A stretch of 64,000 bases of DNA, from NCBI GenBank assembly GCA_018388625.1, contig CP074402.1:4526001-4590000 (forward strand). The letters are read 5' to 3'. A program made the translations under genes and the position numbers. This stretch comes from Nocardiopsis eucommiae (GTDB taxonomy: Bacteria; Actinomycetota; Actinomycetes; Streptosporangiales; Streptosporangiaceae). Positions 19,546 through 28,599 of the stretch are shown here, piece after piece; position 1 is the first letter of the stretch; each line of letters begins with the position of its first letter. The notes under the pieces are model-generated. The model did not search any database. It was given only the letters and a program-made list of their open reading frames with translations, and was not told where the DNA came from.

Positions 19546-19568
19546 GAACATTACAATATCGAATGTCA
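19546..19568 (-). promoter_or_regulatory. Shared 23-bp motif, site 1 (GMC gene promoter)
   Basis: On the minus strand: TGACA, seven variable bases, TTGTAATGTTC. It matches sites 2 (22519-22541) and 3 (23663-23685). ACATT and AATGT form an internal inverted repeat. On the plus strand TACAAT (19552-19557) could be a -10 for the GMC gene starting at 19653. Confidence 0.55.
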
Positions 19569-19652
19569 CATTTCTAGATGGCGCATTCATCGTTGCGGAC
19601 TCGTTTCCGGCGCACGACGAGCACCGCATCCGACCTGGAGAGAGACCACACC

Positions 19653-21499
19653 ATGTCCCCTCAGCGCACGGAAGACCCCGCCGAAGGTCCGAACCCCACG
19701 AACGACCCCTTCGACTACGACGTGGTAGTGATCGGCTCCGGCTTCGGCGGTTCGGTCAGCGCCCTACGCCTCACGGAGAAGGGTTACCGCGTCGGCGTCC
19801 TGGAAGCGGGGCGGCGTTTCACACCCGAGACCCTGCCGTCATCATCCTGGGACGTGCGGAACTTCCTCTGGGCCCCGGGTGCCGGGCTGTACGGCATCCA
19901 GCGCATCCACCTCCTGCGGGACGTGATGATCCTGGCCGGAGCCGGCGTCGGCGGCGGTTCGCTCAACTACGCGAACACGCTCTACCACCCCATGGACGCC
20001 TTCTTCGAGGACCCGCAGTGGAGCCACATCACCGACTGGAAGTCGGAACTGGCGCCCTTCTACGACCAGGCCCGCCGCATGCTCGGTGTCCGTACCAACC
20101 CCACCGTCACCCCCTCGGACGTCCATCTCAGGGCCGTGGCCGACGAGATGGGGGTCGGTGACACCTTCCGCCTCACCCCGGTCGGGGTGTGCTTCGGCGA
20201 CGGTCAGGACGGCGACGGATCCAAGGCGGCCCCGGGGGCGTCGGTCGGGGATCCCTACTTCGGTGGCGCGGGCCCGGAGCGCCGGGCCTGCACGGAGTGC
20301 GGCGAGTGCATGACGGGCTGCCGCCACGGCGCCAAGAACACCCTCACCGAGAACTACCTCCACTTCGCCGAGCGCGGCGGCGCCGACGTGCACCCGCTGA
20401 CCACCGTCGAGCGGCTGCGGGAACGCCCCGAGTCCCAGGGCGGCGGCTTCGCGGTGGACACCCTGCGCACCGACGCCCCCGCCGCCGCTCCAACGCCCGC
20501 ACGTTCACCGCCCGTCAGGTCGTGGTCGCCGCCGGGACCTACAACACCCAGACCCTGCTGCACCGGATGCGCTCCGACGGGCTGCTGCCCCGCCTGTCCG
20601 AGAAGCTGGGGACCCTGACCCGGACCAACTCCGAGGCGCTGGTGGGCGCCATGAGCAAGCAGGTCCCGCCGCCGGAGAACCTGACCCACGGTGTGGCGAT
20701 CACGTCGTCCATCCACCCGGACGAGAACACCCACATCGAACCCGTCCGCTACGGCAAGGGCTCCAACGCGATGGGCCTGCTCACCGCGATCCAGGTCCCG
20801 GGCGGCGGCTCGATCCCGCGTTGGCTGCGCTTCCTGGGACTGGCCGCACGCCACCCGACCGTGTTCCTGCGCAGCTTCTCCAACCGGCGCTGGTCCGAGC
20901 GGATCATCATCGGGCTGGTCATGCAGTCCCTGGACAACTCGCTGACCACCTCGGTGAAGCGGGGACTGCTGGGCGGCAGGAAGAAGCTCACCTCCCGACA
21001 GGGGCACGGTGAACCCAACCCCACCTGGATCCCCGCGGGCCAGGAGGTGGCCACGCGGCTGGCCAAGCGCATCGACGGCTACGCGGGCGGCACGGTCGGT
21101 GACATCTTCAACATCCCGATGACCGCCCACTTCCTGGGCGGATGCCCGATCGGTGACAGTGCCGAGACCGGCGTGATCGACCCCTACCACCGTCTGTACG
21201 GCTACCCCGGCCTGCACGTGGTGGACGGCTCGGCGGTCTCCGCGAACCTGGGCGTCAACCCGTCCCTGACCATCACCGCGCAGGCCGAACGGGCGATGTC
21301 CCTGTGGCCGAACAAGGGCGGGAAGGACAACCGCCCGGCACCGGGTGAGGCCTACCGGAGCGTCCGGCCGGTCTTCCCCGAGTCCCCGGCGGTGCCGAGC
21401 GGCGCCTTCGCGGAGCTGCGCTTCACGACGTCGCTGCCGCTGACCGTGGTCGACGGCACGACCGCTCCCGCGCCCGAGGGGGCGAGGGTCGACGACTGA
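19653..21499 (+). CDS. GMC-family oxidoreductase, cholesterol-oxidase-like
   Basis: About 615 aa from the ATG at 19653, with GGAGAGA eight bases upstream. The FAD-binding Rossmann motif is GSGFGGSVSALRL; GAGVGGGSLNYANTL follows. The C-terminal GMC signature includes AHFLGGCPIGDS and DGSAVSANLGVNPSLT. The Cys cluster CTECGECMTGCRHGAKN looks like an iron-sulfur binding motif, as in the subgroup of GMC enzymes near cholesterol oxidases. No signal peptide is visible. The frame breaks near 20495 in a C-rich run; one added base rejoins it. It probably oxidises a hydrophobic alcohol made or used by the neighbouring oxygenases; the substrate is not known. Confidence 0.85.
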
Positions 21500-21515
21500 C
21501 CGGCCCCGGCGACGG

Positions 21516-21551
21516 ACGGGCCCGGACACCCGCGCTGGGGTCCGGGCCCGT
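21516..21551. terminator. Terminator after the GMC gene
   Basis: ACGGGCCCGGA (21516-21526) pairs with TCCGGGCCCGT (21541-21551) just past the TGA at 21499. The MerR gene ends convergently about 115 bp further on. Confidence 0.75.
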
Positions 21552-21563
21552 GGTCCGTGTCGA

Positions 21564-21626
21564 GGGGTGGGGGTTCGGGGTTCGGGTGGGGGTCCCGGGG
21601 GTGGGGGATGGGGTCGGGTCCGGGGG
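21564..21626 (+). other. G-rich tract, possible G-quadruplex
   Basis: Ten runs of three to five Gs lie within 63 bp on the plus strand, separated by 1-4 bases. The tract lies between the GMC terminator and the 3' end of the MerR gene, outside any gene. Several alternative quadruplexes are possible in DNA. Confidence 0.5.
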
Positions 21627-21666
21627 CCGGAGAGCGGGTCCGGCGAGTGCGACGGTCCGGTTCGTC

Positions 21667-22448
21667 TCAGGGTCCGTGGGGACCGTCCGTGTCCTGGGTC
21701 GCCTGGTCCTCGTTCCTCAGGTGCTCCATGGCGTCCGCGAAGTGGTCGCCCATGACGTTGGTGAGGTGGTGGGCCATCTCCTGGGCCAGGACAGCGTCCA
21801 CCGCCTGCTGCGCGAGGGGGCGCACCCGACGGATGAGCTCCGCGATCTGCGCGACCTCCTCGCTCTGGATCACGGTGCCGGGGGCGTGCTCCGCGATGAT
21901 GTGGTCGGAGACCTGGCGGACCATGTGCTCGGCGACGTCACCGATCCTGTCCCGCAGGTTCTCCGCGATGTCCAGTACGGCGCCCACGCTCATCCCCAGC
22001 TTGACCAGCTCGACCCCGGCGTGCAGCAGGCGCGGGCTGGGGACCCGGAAGCGCAGCCCGTCGCGCTCCAGGACACCGAGGTCCAGGGCACGCTTTATGG
22101 TCTTGGGGGTCACCCCTTGCCGAACAGGTCCTTGAGGTCGCCCATGCCGAGGTAGTCGGCGATCTCGTCGCTCCAGGCGTCCCCGACCGCGGACTCGAAG
22201 CCGAGGATCTCGGACAGGTCGCCGCCGCGCTCCCACACCTGGAACATCTCACCGATGTTCGCGAAGGTGTAGCCGCGCCGGAGGAGCTGGCCGATCAGCC
22301 GCAGACGCGCCAGATGCGCTTCGGAGTAGATGCCCACCCGGCCCTGACGCCGGGGCGGGGCGAGGAGTCCTCGGTCCTGGTACACCCGGACGTTGCGCAC
22401 CGTGGTTTCGGCGAGCCGGGCGAGTTCGTCAATACGGTATTCCGCCAT
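21667..22448 (-). CDS. MerR-family transcriptional regulator
   Basis: About 260 aa. The N-terminal MerR HTH has YRIDELARLAETTVRNVRVY and DRGLLAPPRRQGRVGIYSE. The rest is helical with no metal-binding Cys, so a small-molecule or lipid signal is more likely than a metal. The frame breaks near 22115 (FGKG to VTPKTIKRAL); one added C rejoins it. It is divergent from diiron gene 1, and the shared 23-bp motif (site 2) lies between them, so it probably controls itself, the diiron gene, the SDR gene and the GMC gene. Confidence 0.85.
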
Positions 22449-22510
22449 GGAACCCAGCCTAGAGACCCCGTCGTGCCGTACTCATCAGTAAATCCGCTCC
22501 CCTGACGCCG

Positions 22511-22541
22511 TTGAACGATGACAACGGAGATTGTAACGTTC
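22511..22541 (+). promoter_or_regulatory. Promoter with shared 23-bp motif, site 2 (diiron gene 1 / merR)
   Basis: TTGAAC (22511-22516), 17 bp, then TAACGT (22534-22539) form a -35/-10 pair. The motif TGACA, seven bases, TTGTAACGTTC (22519-22541) covers the spacer and -10, with ACAA and TTGT as inverted half-sites. This is where MerR-type activators bind. The regulator start is 63 bp away on the other strand. Confidence 0.6.
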
Positions 22542-22622
22542 TAGGTGATCGGAGTGAACGGGGTCACACCACTCGAACCTCCCGTTCGGCGCGCCTCCGG
22601 CACGGAACCCCTGGAGGTCCAC

Positions 22623-23536
22623 ATGTCCGTGGGAAACGCGCCGACACCGAAGCTCACCGACCGCGAGGACATCGCGAAGCGCCTCTTGCGGGGCTCCGCC
22701 AAGGCCTCCTTCGACCCCCTGGTCGAGATCGACTGGGAGGCCCCCTGGAGGACCTGTGGGGGATGCGCCCCGAGCGGGTCTCCCTCTACGGCACCCACCT
22801 GTGGGAGCGCCTCAGCGAGGACGAGCGCCGCGAGCTGTCCCGGCTGGAGATGGCCAGCACCATGGCCACGGGCATCTGGTTCGAGACGATCCTCATGCAG
22901 ATGCTGGTCCGGCACGTCTACCACAACGACCCCACCACGCTCCACGTCCAGTACGCCTACACCGAGATCGCAGACGAGTGCCGCCACACGGTCATGTTCG
23001 CGAGGGCCATCGAGAAGCTGGGCTCCACCGCCCACCGCCTGGACCCGGTGGCGCACGTGCTGGGCAACCTCTTCAAGGCGATCGCGCACGGGCCGCTGAT
23101 CTTCGCGGGAGCGCTCTTCGTCGAGGAGATCCTCGACCAGCTCCAGCGGGAGATGATCAGCGACGAGAGCATCGAACCGGTCGTGCGGGCCACCTCTCGC
23201 ATCCACGTCATCGAGGAGGCGCGCCACATCCGCTACGCCCGCGAGGAGTTCCACCGCGACTGGGTGCGGCGCGGCCCCCTGGACCGGGCCTACTCGCGGC
23301 TCGTGCTGGGCCTGGTCACCTACTACGCGACGACCCGGCTGATCCACGCGAAGGTCTACGAGCGGATCGGCCTCGACCCCCGCGAGGCCCAGCGGGCGGC
23401 CCGTCGTAACACGCACTTCATCGACAGCAAGACCGAACTGTCCCGCAAGGTGGTCAGGACGCTGGACACCGCCGGGGCCATCTCCGGCCTGGGCCGGTAC
23501 TTCTGGCGGAGGGCGGGGCTGCTCGGGCGGGGGTAG
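22623..23536 (+). CDS. AurF-like diiron oxygenase, copy 1
   Basis: About 304 aa from the ATG at 22623 with GGAGG five bases upstream. It resembles the p-aminobenzoate N-oxygenase (AurF) family, ferritin-like proteins that use O2 at a diiron site. Candidate ligands are in GIWFETILMQML, YTEIADECRHTVMF (E...ExxH), FVEEILDQL and IEEARHIRYAREEF. The frame breaks at 22741; the intact copy 2 shows that one C is missing from the run. Its substrate is unknown. Confidence 0.82.
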
Positions 23537-23548
23537 GACCCGCCCCCA

Positions 23549-23586
23549 CACGGACGGGGCCGCGCCCGTGCGCGGCCCCGTCCGTG
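23549..23586. terminator. Strong terminator after diiron gene 1
   Basis: A perfect 17-bp stem (23549-23565 with 23570-23586) closes a CCGT loop 13 bp past the stop. The SDR gene downstream therefore has its own promoter. Confidence 0.85.
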
Positions 23587-23622
23587 CGCCCGCACCTCCG
23601 TAACAGCCCTGGCACACGAACC

Positions 23623-23636
23623 TTACTCGCGAGTAA
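23623..23636. promoter_or_regulatory. TetR-type palindrome upstream of the SDR gene
   Basis: TTACTCGCGAGTAA is a perfect 14-bp palindrome, a form common for TetR-family operators near lipid-metabolism genes. It lies just upstream of the -35-like TTGCAT at 23655. A partial relative, TTACTCG, is at 19529-19534 near the GMC promoter. No TetR gene adjoins this cluster. Confidence 0.5.
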
Positions 23637-23654
23637 ATTTCCGGGTTCTACCCA

Positions 23655-23685
23655 TTGCATTGTGACAATGCTCGTTGTAACGTTC
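23655..23685 (+). promoter_or_regulatory. Promoter with shared 23-bp motif, site 3 (SDR gene)
   Basis: TTGCAT (23655-23660), 17 bp, TAACGT (23678-23683). The motif TGACA, seven bases, TTGTAACGTTC occupies 23663-23685, in the same register to the -10 as site 2. The SDR start is only 26 bp downstream. Confidence 0.6.
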
Positions 23686-23710
23686 CCGCAATGACTGTGG
23701 AGGAGATCAC

Positions 23711-24563
23711 ATGACGGCCCCCTGCCTCGCCACCTGAGCCGCCTGCCCGGCCAGAACGCCATCGTGACCGGCGCCTCCGGTGCGTTCGGCGGTGCCACGG
23801 TGGCGGTCCTGCGTCACCTCGGCGTCAACGTCGTCGGGATCGACCGCAAACCCGCCCCCGGCGTCATCGCCTGCGACGTCACCGACGACGAGCAGGTGCG
23901 CACGGGAGTCGCCCAGGCGATCGACCAGCTCGGCGGACGCCTGGACCTGCTCATCCACTACGCCGGGGTCGGGCCCTCCGTGGACATCGGTCACCTGCCC
24001 GACTCCCACGCCCACCAGGCGCTGGAGGTCAACCTCCTCGGCACCTGGCGCGTCACCGCCGCCGCGATGCCCGCGCTGCTCCGGAGCCGCGGCCGCGTGA
24101 TCGTCACCGCCTCGCTCCTGGCCAACCTCCAGCTCCCGCTCGCCGGGGCCTACACGGTCTCGAAGCGCGCGGTGACCGCCTACGCGGACAGCCTGCGCGC
24201 CGAGTACGGCACGCATGTCGGTGTGACCACCGTCTACCCCGGCTACGTGGACACCCCCATCCACGAGAGCTCCCGTGCCACCGGCGCCTCGCTCGACGGC
24301 CTGGTGCCCGCCGAGAGCGAGCGCGACACCGTGATGACGGTCGTCCGCGCCGCCGGTGCCCGGCGCGCCCCCGCGACGTCGCCTGCACGGCGTTCGGAAC
24401 GGCCGCCCTGCACCTGACCAAGCACTTCCCCGGAACCACCGAACAGATCGTGTCGCTCCAGCTCGGCCTGCTCCTCACCGACGGAGCCTTCGCGGACGCC
24501 GAGATCGCCCGGGGGCTCCACGCGCGCCACGGTTCCCCGCACGCCCAGACCAGCGCCTCCTGA
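23711..24563 (+). CDS. Short-chain dehydrogenase/reductase (SDR)
   Basis: About 284 aa. The ATG at 23711 follows GGAGGAG. One C is missing near 23720 and another near 24370; with both restored the protein reads through to the TGA at 24561. Cofactor motif VTGASGAFGG; the usual NNAG is HYAG, a deviation; catalytic residues are Ser in VTASLL and YTVSK. NAD(P)-dependent alcohol or ketone oxidoreduction is expected. It is translated just upstream of diiron gene 2 (12-bp gap), implying the two act on one pathway. Confidence 0.83.
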
Positions 24564-24574
24564 GGAGGAACGAG

Positions 24575-25489
24575 ATGACCGCCGACGTCGTCGCCAAGCC
24601 GAAGCTCACCGACCGCGAGGACATCGCCAAGCGCCTCCTGCGCGGCTCCGCGAAGGCCTCCTTCGACCCCCTGGTCGAGATCGACTGGGACGCCCCCGTC
24701 GATCCCGACATGTGGGCGATCCGCCCCGAGCGGATCTCCCTCTACGGCACCCACCTGTGGGACCAGCTCAGCGACGAGAAGCGCAAGGAGCTGTCCCGGC
24801 TGGAGGTCGCCAGTGTCGCCACCATCGGCATCTGGTTCGAGACGATCCTCATGCAGATGCTGGTCCGGCACGCCTACCACAACGACCCGACGACCCTCCA
24901 TGTCCAGTACGCCTACACCGAGATCGCCGACGAGTGCCGCCACACGGTCATGTTCGCGAAGATGGTGCGGAAACTGGGCTGGGAGGCGCACCGGCTGGAC
25001 CCGGTCACCTTCCACCTCGGCCGCGTGTTCAAGGCGATCGCGCACGGTCCGCTGATCTTCGCGGGCGCGCTCTTCGTCGAGGAGGTCCTGGACCAGCTCC
25101 AGCGCGAGGCCGTCCCGGACGAGCAGATCCTCCCGCTGGTGCGCGCCGTGGCCCGCATCCACGTGACCGAGGAGGCGCGCCACATGCGCTACGCCCGCGA
25201 GGAGTTCCAACGGGACTGGCCCGAGCGCGGCGCCCTCAACAAGGCCTACAGCCGGATCGTGCTGGGCCTGGTCACCTACTACTCCGCGACCCGGCTCATC
25301 AACCCGAAGGTCTACGCACAGGTCGGGCTGGACCCGAAGGAGGCCCAGCGGGTCGCCAGGGCCAACCCGCACTGGGTGGAGACCAAGACCTGGGCCGCCC
25401 GCAAGGTCGTCAACACGCTGGACACCGCGGGTGCGATCACGGGCCTGGGCCGGTACTTCTGGAAGAAGGCCGGACTGCTCGGCCGCTAG
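24575..25489 (+). CDS. AurF-like diiron oxygenase, copy 2
   Basis: 304 aa and intact, with a GAGGAGG ribosome site ahead of the ATG at 24575. It is a close paralogue of copy 1 (22623-23536) along its whole length, sharing KLTDREDIAKRLLRGSAKAS, YTEIADECRHTVMF and EEARHMRYAREEF. The two copies flank the SDR gene, so a duplication of the oxygenase is clear. N-oxygenation is known for AurF itself; here hydroxylation or desaturation of a hydrophobic substrate is equally possible. Confidence 0.85.
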   Translation: MTADVVAKPKLTDREDIAKRLLRGSAKASFDPLVEIDWDAPVDPDMWAIRPERISLYGTHLWDQLSDEKRKELSRLEVASVATIGIWFETILMQMLVRHAYHNDPTTLHVQYAYTEIADECRHTVMFAKMVRKLGWEAHRLDPVTFHLGRVFKAIAHGPLIFAGALFVEEVLDQLQREAVPDEQILPLVRAVARIHVTEEARHMRYAREEFQRDWPERGALNKAYSRIVLGLVTYYSATRLINPKVYAQVGLDPKEAQRVARANPHWVETKTWAARKVVNTLDTAGAITGLGRYFWKKAGLLGR

Positions 25490-25520
25490 GCCACCGAGAG
25501 GAACACCTCTCCCCGGAACC

Positions 25521-25562
25521 CCGCCGTCGGAAGGCGCAACGCGCCACGTCTTCCGACGGCGG
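25521..25562 (+). other. Tandem hairpin 1 of 3
   Basis: A perfect 13-bp stem (25521-25533 with 25550-25562) carries a 16-nt loop holding the core ACGCGCCACG (25539-25548). It begins 31 bp past the stop of diiron gene 2. Confidence 0.7.
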
Positions 25563-25569
25563 CCCAGAC

Positions 25570-25612
25570 GTCGGGGGCCGAGAGCGAACGCGCCACGCGC
25601 TCGGCCCCCGAC
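25570..25612 (+). other. Tandem hairpin 2 of 3
   Basis: A perfect 13-bp stem (25570-25582 with 25600-25612) of sequence unrelated to hairpin 1. The same core ACGCGCCACG is at 25588-25597; inside it GCG/CGC can extend the stem after an A/G mismatch. Confidence 0.7.
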
Positions 25613-25619
25613 ACCCCCT

Positions 25620-25651
25620 CCCGGGGAACGTCACGCGCCACGTTTCCCGGG
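25620..25651 (+). other. Tandem hairpin 3 of 3
   Basis: A 12-bp stem with one G-U pair (25620-25631 with 25640-25651), again of unrelated sequence. The core ACGCGCCACG is at 25633-25642. Core-to-core spacings are 49 and 45 bp. Confidence 0.65.
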
Positions 25652-25660
25652 GGCCCATAC

Positions 25661-25672
25661 TACCGGTCGGTA
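25661..25672. promoter_or_regulatory. TetR-like palindrome before the monooxygenase gene
   Basis: TACCG-GT-CGGTA is a perfect palindrome 44 bp upstream of the GTG at 25717. Sites of this shape are common TetR operators at flavin monooxygenase genes. It differs from the 23-bp MerR-type motif, so a second regulator may act on this part of the cluster. Confidence 0.5.
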
Positions 25673-25716
25673 CGCGAGCGCCCGCCGCACCGGGCCCGTA
25701 CGAAGGGAACAGCATC

Positions 25717-27240
25717 GTGACCGAAGAAGTGCCGCACCACCGGGTCGCCATCATCGGCTCCGGGTTCGCCGGGATCGGCATGGCTGTGCGCCTCACCCAG
25801 GCCGGGCTCCGGGACTTCGTCATCCTCGAACGGGCCGACGGGATCGGCGGGACCTGGCGCGACAACTCGTATCCGGGCGCAGCCTGCGACGTCCCCTCGC
25901 ACCTGTACTCGTTCTCCTTCGCGCTCAACCCCGGCTGGAGTCGGACTTTCTCCCCGCAGCCGGAGATCTGGGAGTACATGAAACGGGTCGCCGGTGAGCA
26001 CGGCGTGGACCGGCACGTCCGGTACGACAGCGACGTCCGGGCCGCTCACTGGGAGCCGGAGCAGAACCGGTGGCGGATCGAGACCACCAGCGGTACCGTC
26101 ACCGCACAGTTCCTGGTCAGCGGCGCCGGTCCGCTGGCCGACCCGACCTATCCGGACATCAAGGGGCTCGACTCCTTCGAGGGCAGGCTCTTCCACTCCG
26201 CCGAGTGGGACCACGACCACGACCTCACCGGCCGCAGGGTGGCGGTGATCGGCACCGGCGCCTCCGCGATCCAGTTCGTGCCCCGGATCCAACCCCTGGT
26301 GGAGAAGCTGACGCTGTTCCAGCGCACCGCGCCGTGGGTGATGTTCCGCCACGACCGGGACATCACCCGGGCCGAGAGGTGGCTCTACCGGAACGTCCCG
26401 GGCGCCCAGCAGGTCGCCCGCAAGAGCATCTACTGGGGTCGCGAGACCTACGTCCTCGGGTTCGCGAAGAACCCAAGACTGCTAGGCGTCGTGGAACGGC
26501 TCGGCCGGGCCAACATCAACCGCAGCGTCAGGGACCCCGAACTCCGGCGCAAGCTCACCCCCACCTTCCGCGCCGGGTGCAAGCGCATCCTGATGTCCAA
26601 CGACTACTACCCGGCGCTGGCCCGTCCCAACGCGGACGTGGTCACCGACGGCATCGTGGAGGTCCGGGCGAACTCCGTGGTCACGAGGGACTCCTCCGGC
26701 GCGGAGACCGAGCACGAGGTGGACACAATCATCCTCGGCACGGGCTTCCAGGTCTCCGACCCGCCCATCGCGCACCGCGTGTACGACGCCTCGAGGCGCT
26801 CCCTCGCGGAGCACTGGGGGGACGACGTCCAGGCCTTCCGGGGCACCACCGTGAACGGATTCCCCAACGCGTTCGTGCTCGCCGGGCCCAACACCGGCCT
26901 GGGGCACACCTCGCAGGTGTTCATGATCGAGGCGCAGATCCGCTACACCATGCAGGCGTTGAAGTTCGCCTGCCGCAACAGGGTGGACCGTCTGGAGCCC
27001 CGCCCCGAGGCCCAGCGCGCCTACACCGAGATGGTCCACAGGTCCATGAAGGGCACCGTGTGGGTGACCGGGGGCTGCGACAGCTGGTACCTGAACGCGC
27101 AGGGCCGCAACACCACGCTGTGGCCCACCTTCACCTGGAACTACGCACTGCGCACCCGGTGGTTCGACCCGCACAACTACGACCTGCGCCGCGCCCCCAG
27201 CGGCCGGCGCCCCGTCCCGATCGGAGGAGAGAGCGCGTGA
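25717..27240 (+). CDS. Flavin-containing Baeyer-Villiger-type monooxygenase
   Basis: 507 aa, intact. The GTG at 25717 follows GAAGGGA. Two Rossmann motifs, GSGFAGIGMAVRL for FAD and GTGASAIQF for NADPH, flank a BVMO fingerprint FEGRLFHSAEWD (FxGxxxHxxxW). It uses NADPH and O2 to insert oxygen next to a ketone. It would act on ketones supplied by the SDR or GMC enzyme and give esters for the alpha/beta hydrolase downstream; this order is inference. The DUF4873 gene overlaps its stop codon by 4 bp. Confidence 0.88.
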   Translation: MTEEVPHHRVAIIGSGFAGIGMAVRLTQAGLRDFVILERADGIGGTWRDNSYPGAACDVPSHLYSFSFALNPGWSRTFSPQPEIWEYMKRVAGEHGVDRHVRYDSDVRAAHWEPEQNRWRIETTSGTVTAQFLVSGAGPLADPTYPDIKGLDSFEGRLFHSAEWDHDHDLTGRRVAVIGTGASAIQFVPRIQPLVEKLTLFQRTAPWVMFRHDRDITRAERWLYRNVPGAQQVARKSIYWGRETYVLGFAKNPRLLGVVERLGRANINRSVRDPELRRKLTPTFRAGCKRILMSNDYYPALARPNADVVTDGIVEVRANSVVTRDSSGAETEHEVDTIILGTGFQVSDPPIAHRVYDASRRSLAEHWGDDVQAFRGTTVNGFPNAFVLAGPNTGLGHTSQVFMIEAQIRYTMQALKFACRNRVDRLEPRPEAQRAYTEMVHRSMKGTVWVTGGCDSWYLNAQGRNTTLWPTFTWNYALRTRWFDPHNYDLRRAPSGRRPVPIGGESA

Positions 27241-27574
27241 GCGGGTTCGACGACGAGGAAGAGGAGTACCGGGGGCCCGTGACGGTCCAGCCGCACTCCG
27301 AGGGCTCGGAACCGGCGGAGAGCTTCGAGGTCCGGGCGCACTTCGCCGGGCACTTCTCGCCGCTCACCGGCGACTACCGCTGGAAGGGGCGCCTGGCCCC
27401 GGAGCCCGGGCTCACCAGGGCCTACGAACAGGGGGCGCGTACGGTGACCGTCCGCACCCCCGACGGCCACGAGGGGTCGGTGAACTCGACGGCCCCAACC
27501 TGTGGGGAGGGCTCCCGGTGAACGGGGCGGGCACACCGCCCTTCGCCGTCCCCCGCATCGACCTCGACGACTGA
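27237..27574 (+). CDS. DUF4873 domain protein
   Basis: About 112 aa. The GTG at 27237 overlaps the monooxygenase stop (GTGA) with GGAGGAG before it, so translation is coupled. The motif YRGPVTV and the segment FAGHFSPLTGDYRWKGRL are typical of DUF4873, which is often adjacent or fused to such flavoenzymes. The frame breaks near 27486, where one C restores NLDGPNLWGGLPV and a stop at 27572. Its role is unknown; it may be an accessory subunit. Confidence 0.75.
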
Positions 27575-27587
27575 GAGGCAGACCCCC

Positions 27588-28482
27588 ATGGCGACACGAC
27601 ACGTGGGAGCGGCACGGGAACTCCGGGTCCGCTCCGCCGACGGCACCCAGCTGCACGTCGAGGTGCGCGGGCCCTCGGACGGACCGACCGTGGTGTTCTC
27701 CCACTGCTGGTCCACGTCCCTGGCCTCCTGGGGCCCCGTGGTCCGCGACCTCGACCCGGACCTCCGGGTGGTCCTCTACGACCAGCGCGGCCACGGCCGC
27801 AGCCAGACCCCTGACCCGGGCGGGCTACGGGACGGAGAAGCTCGCGGACGACCTGTGCGCCGTCCTGGAGGCGACCGTGCCCGCCGGGCGGAAGGCCGTG
27901 GTCGCCGGACACAGCATGGGCGGGATGACCATCATGGCCTCGGGGCCGCGGGCGACCTTCAAGGAGAAGGTGGCGGCGGTGCTCCTGACCAACACCGGGT
28001 GCACGGAGCTGCCCGACCGGTCCACCGCGATCCCCCTGCCCGGCCCGCTCGGCAAGGTGGGGGCGAAGGTCTTCCTGACCGCGCCGCTGCCCCTGGGCCC
28101 GGCCAACGCCGGAAGCGCCAGCGTGCTCCGGTACCTGGTCATGGGCAAGGGGAGCAGCCCGGCCGCGAAGCGCCTGTGCGCCCGGTTGGTGCACGAGTGC
28201 GGCGGAGTCGCCCGTGGCGAGTGGGGCCGGGTCATGACCAGGCTGCACCTGGACGACGCGGTGCGGGAGATCGCGGTGCCCACCGTCGTCGTCGGCGGTG
28301 ACGAGGACAAGCTGACTCCTCCGTGGCACGCCCACCACATCGGCGGGCTGGTCCAGGACCCCGTCGAGGTCCGGGTGATCCCAGGCCTCGGCCACATGGG
28401 CCCCCTGGAGGCCCCCGCGACCCTGGCCGAACTGGTCGGGAAGCTGGCCGCCAACCACATCACCGAGGACACGACGGCCTAG
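27588..28482 (+). CDS. Alpha/beta hydrolase
   Basis: About 298 aa. It follows the DUF4873 gene by 13 bp. Catalytic features: oxyanion region SHCWSTSL, nucleophile elbow GHSMGG, acid in GGDEDKLTPP and base in GLGHMGP. The frame shifts near 27815; removing one G or adding two bases rejoins HGRSQTP to GYGTEKLADDL. As the last gene of the run, an ester or lactone hydrolase acting on the monooxygenase product is a reasonable inference. Confidence 0.82.
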
Positions 28483-28494
28483 CGCCGACATACC

Positions 28495-28529
28495 GAGGGG
28501 CGCGGTGCGGAGCCGGCACCGCGCCCCTC
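28495..28529. terminator. Terminator closing the oxidative cluster
   Basis: A perfect 14-bp stem, GAGGGGCGCGGTGC with its complement (28516-28529), and a 7-nt loop, 13 bp after the hydrolase stop. The DUF1537 gene converges on it from the right. Confidence 0.85.
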
Positions 28530-28599
28530 CGTGTGACCGGGGACCGGACACCGTCCCGCGAGCGGACGGACACCGACGACGGACGGGTCGAGCGAGCCG

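Noticed and set aside
25490..25716. The hairpin array as a CRISPR-like repeat array
   Set aside because: Only a 10-nt core repeats and the rest are self-complementary stems, with no repeat-spacer pattern and no cas genes.
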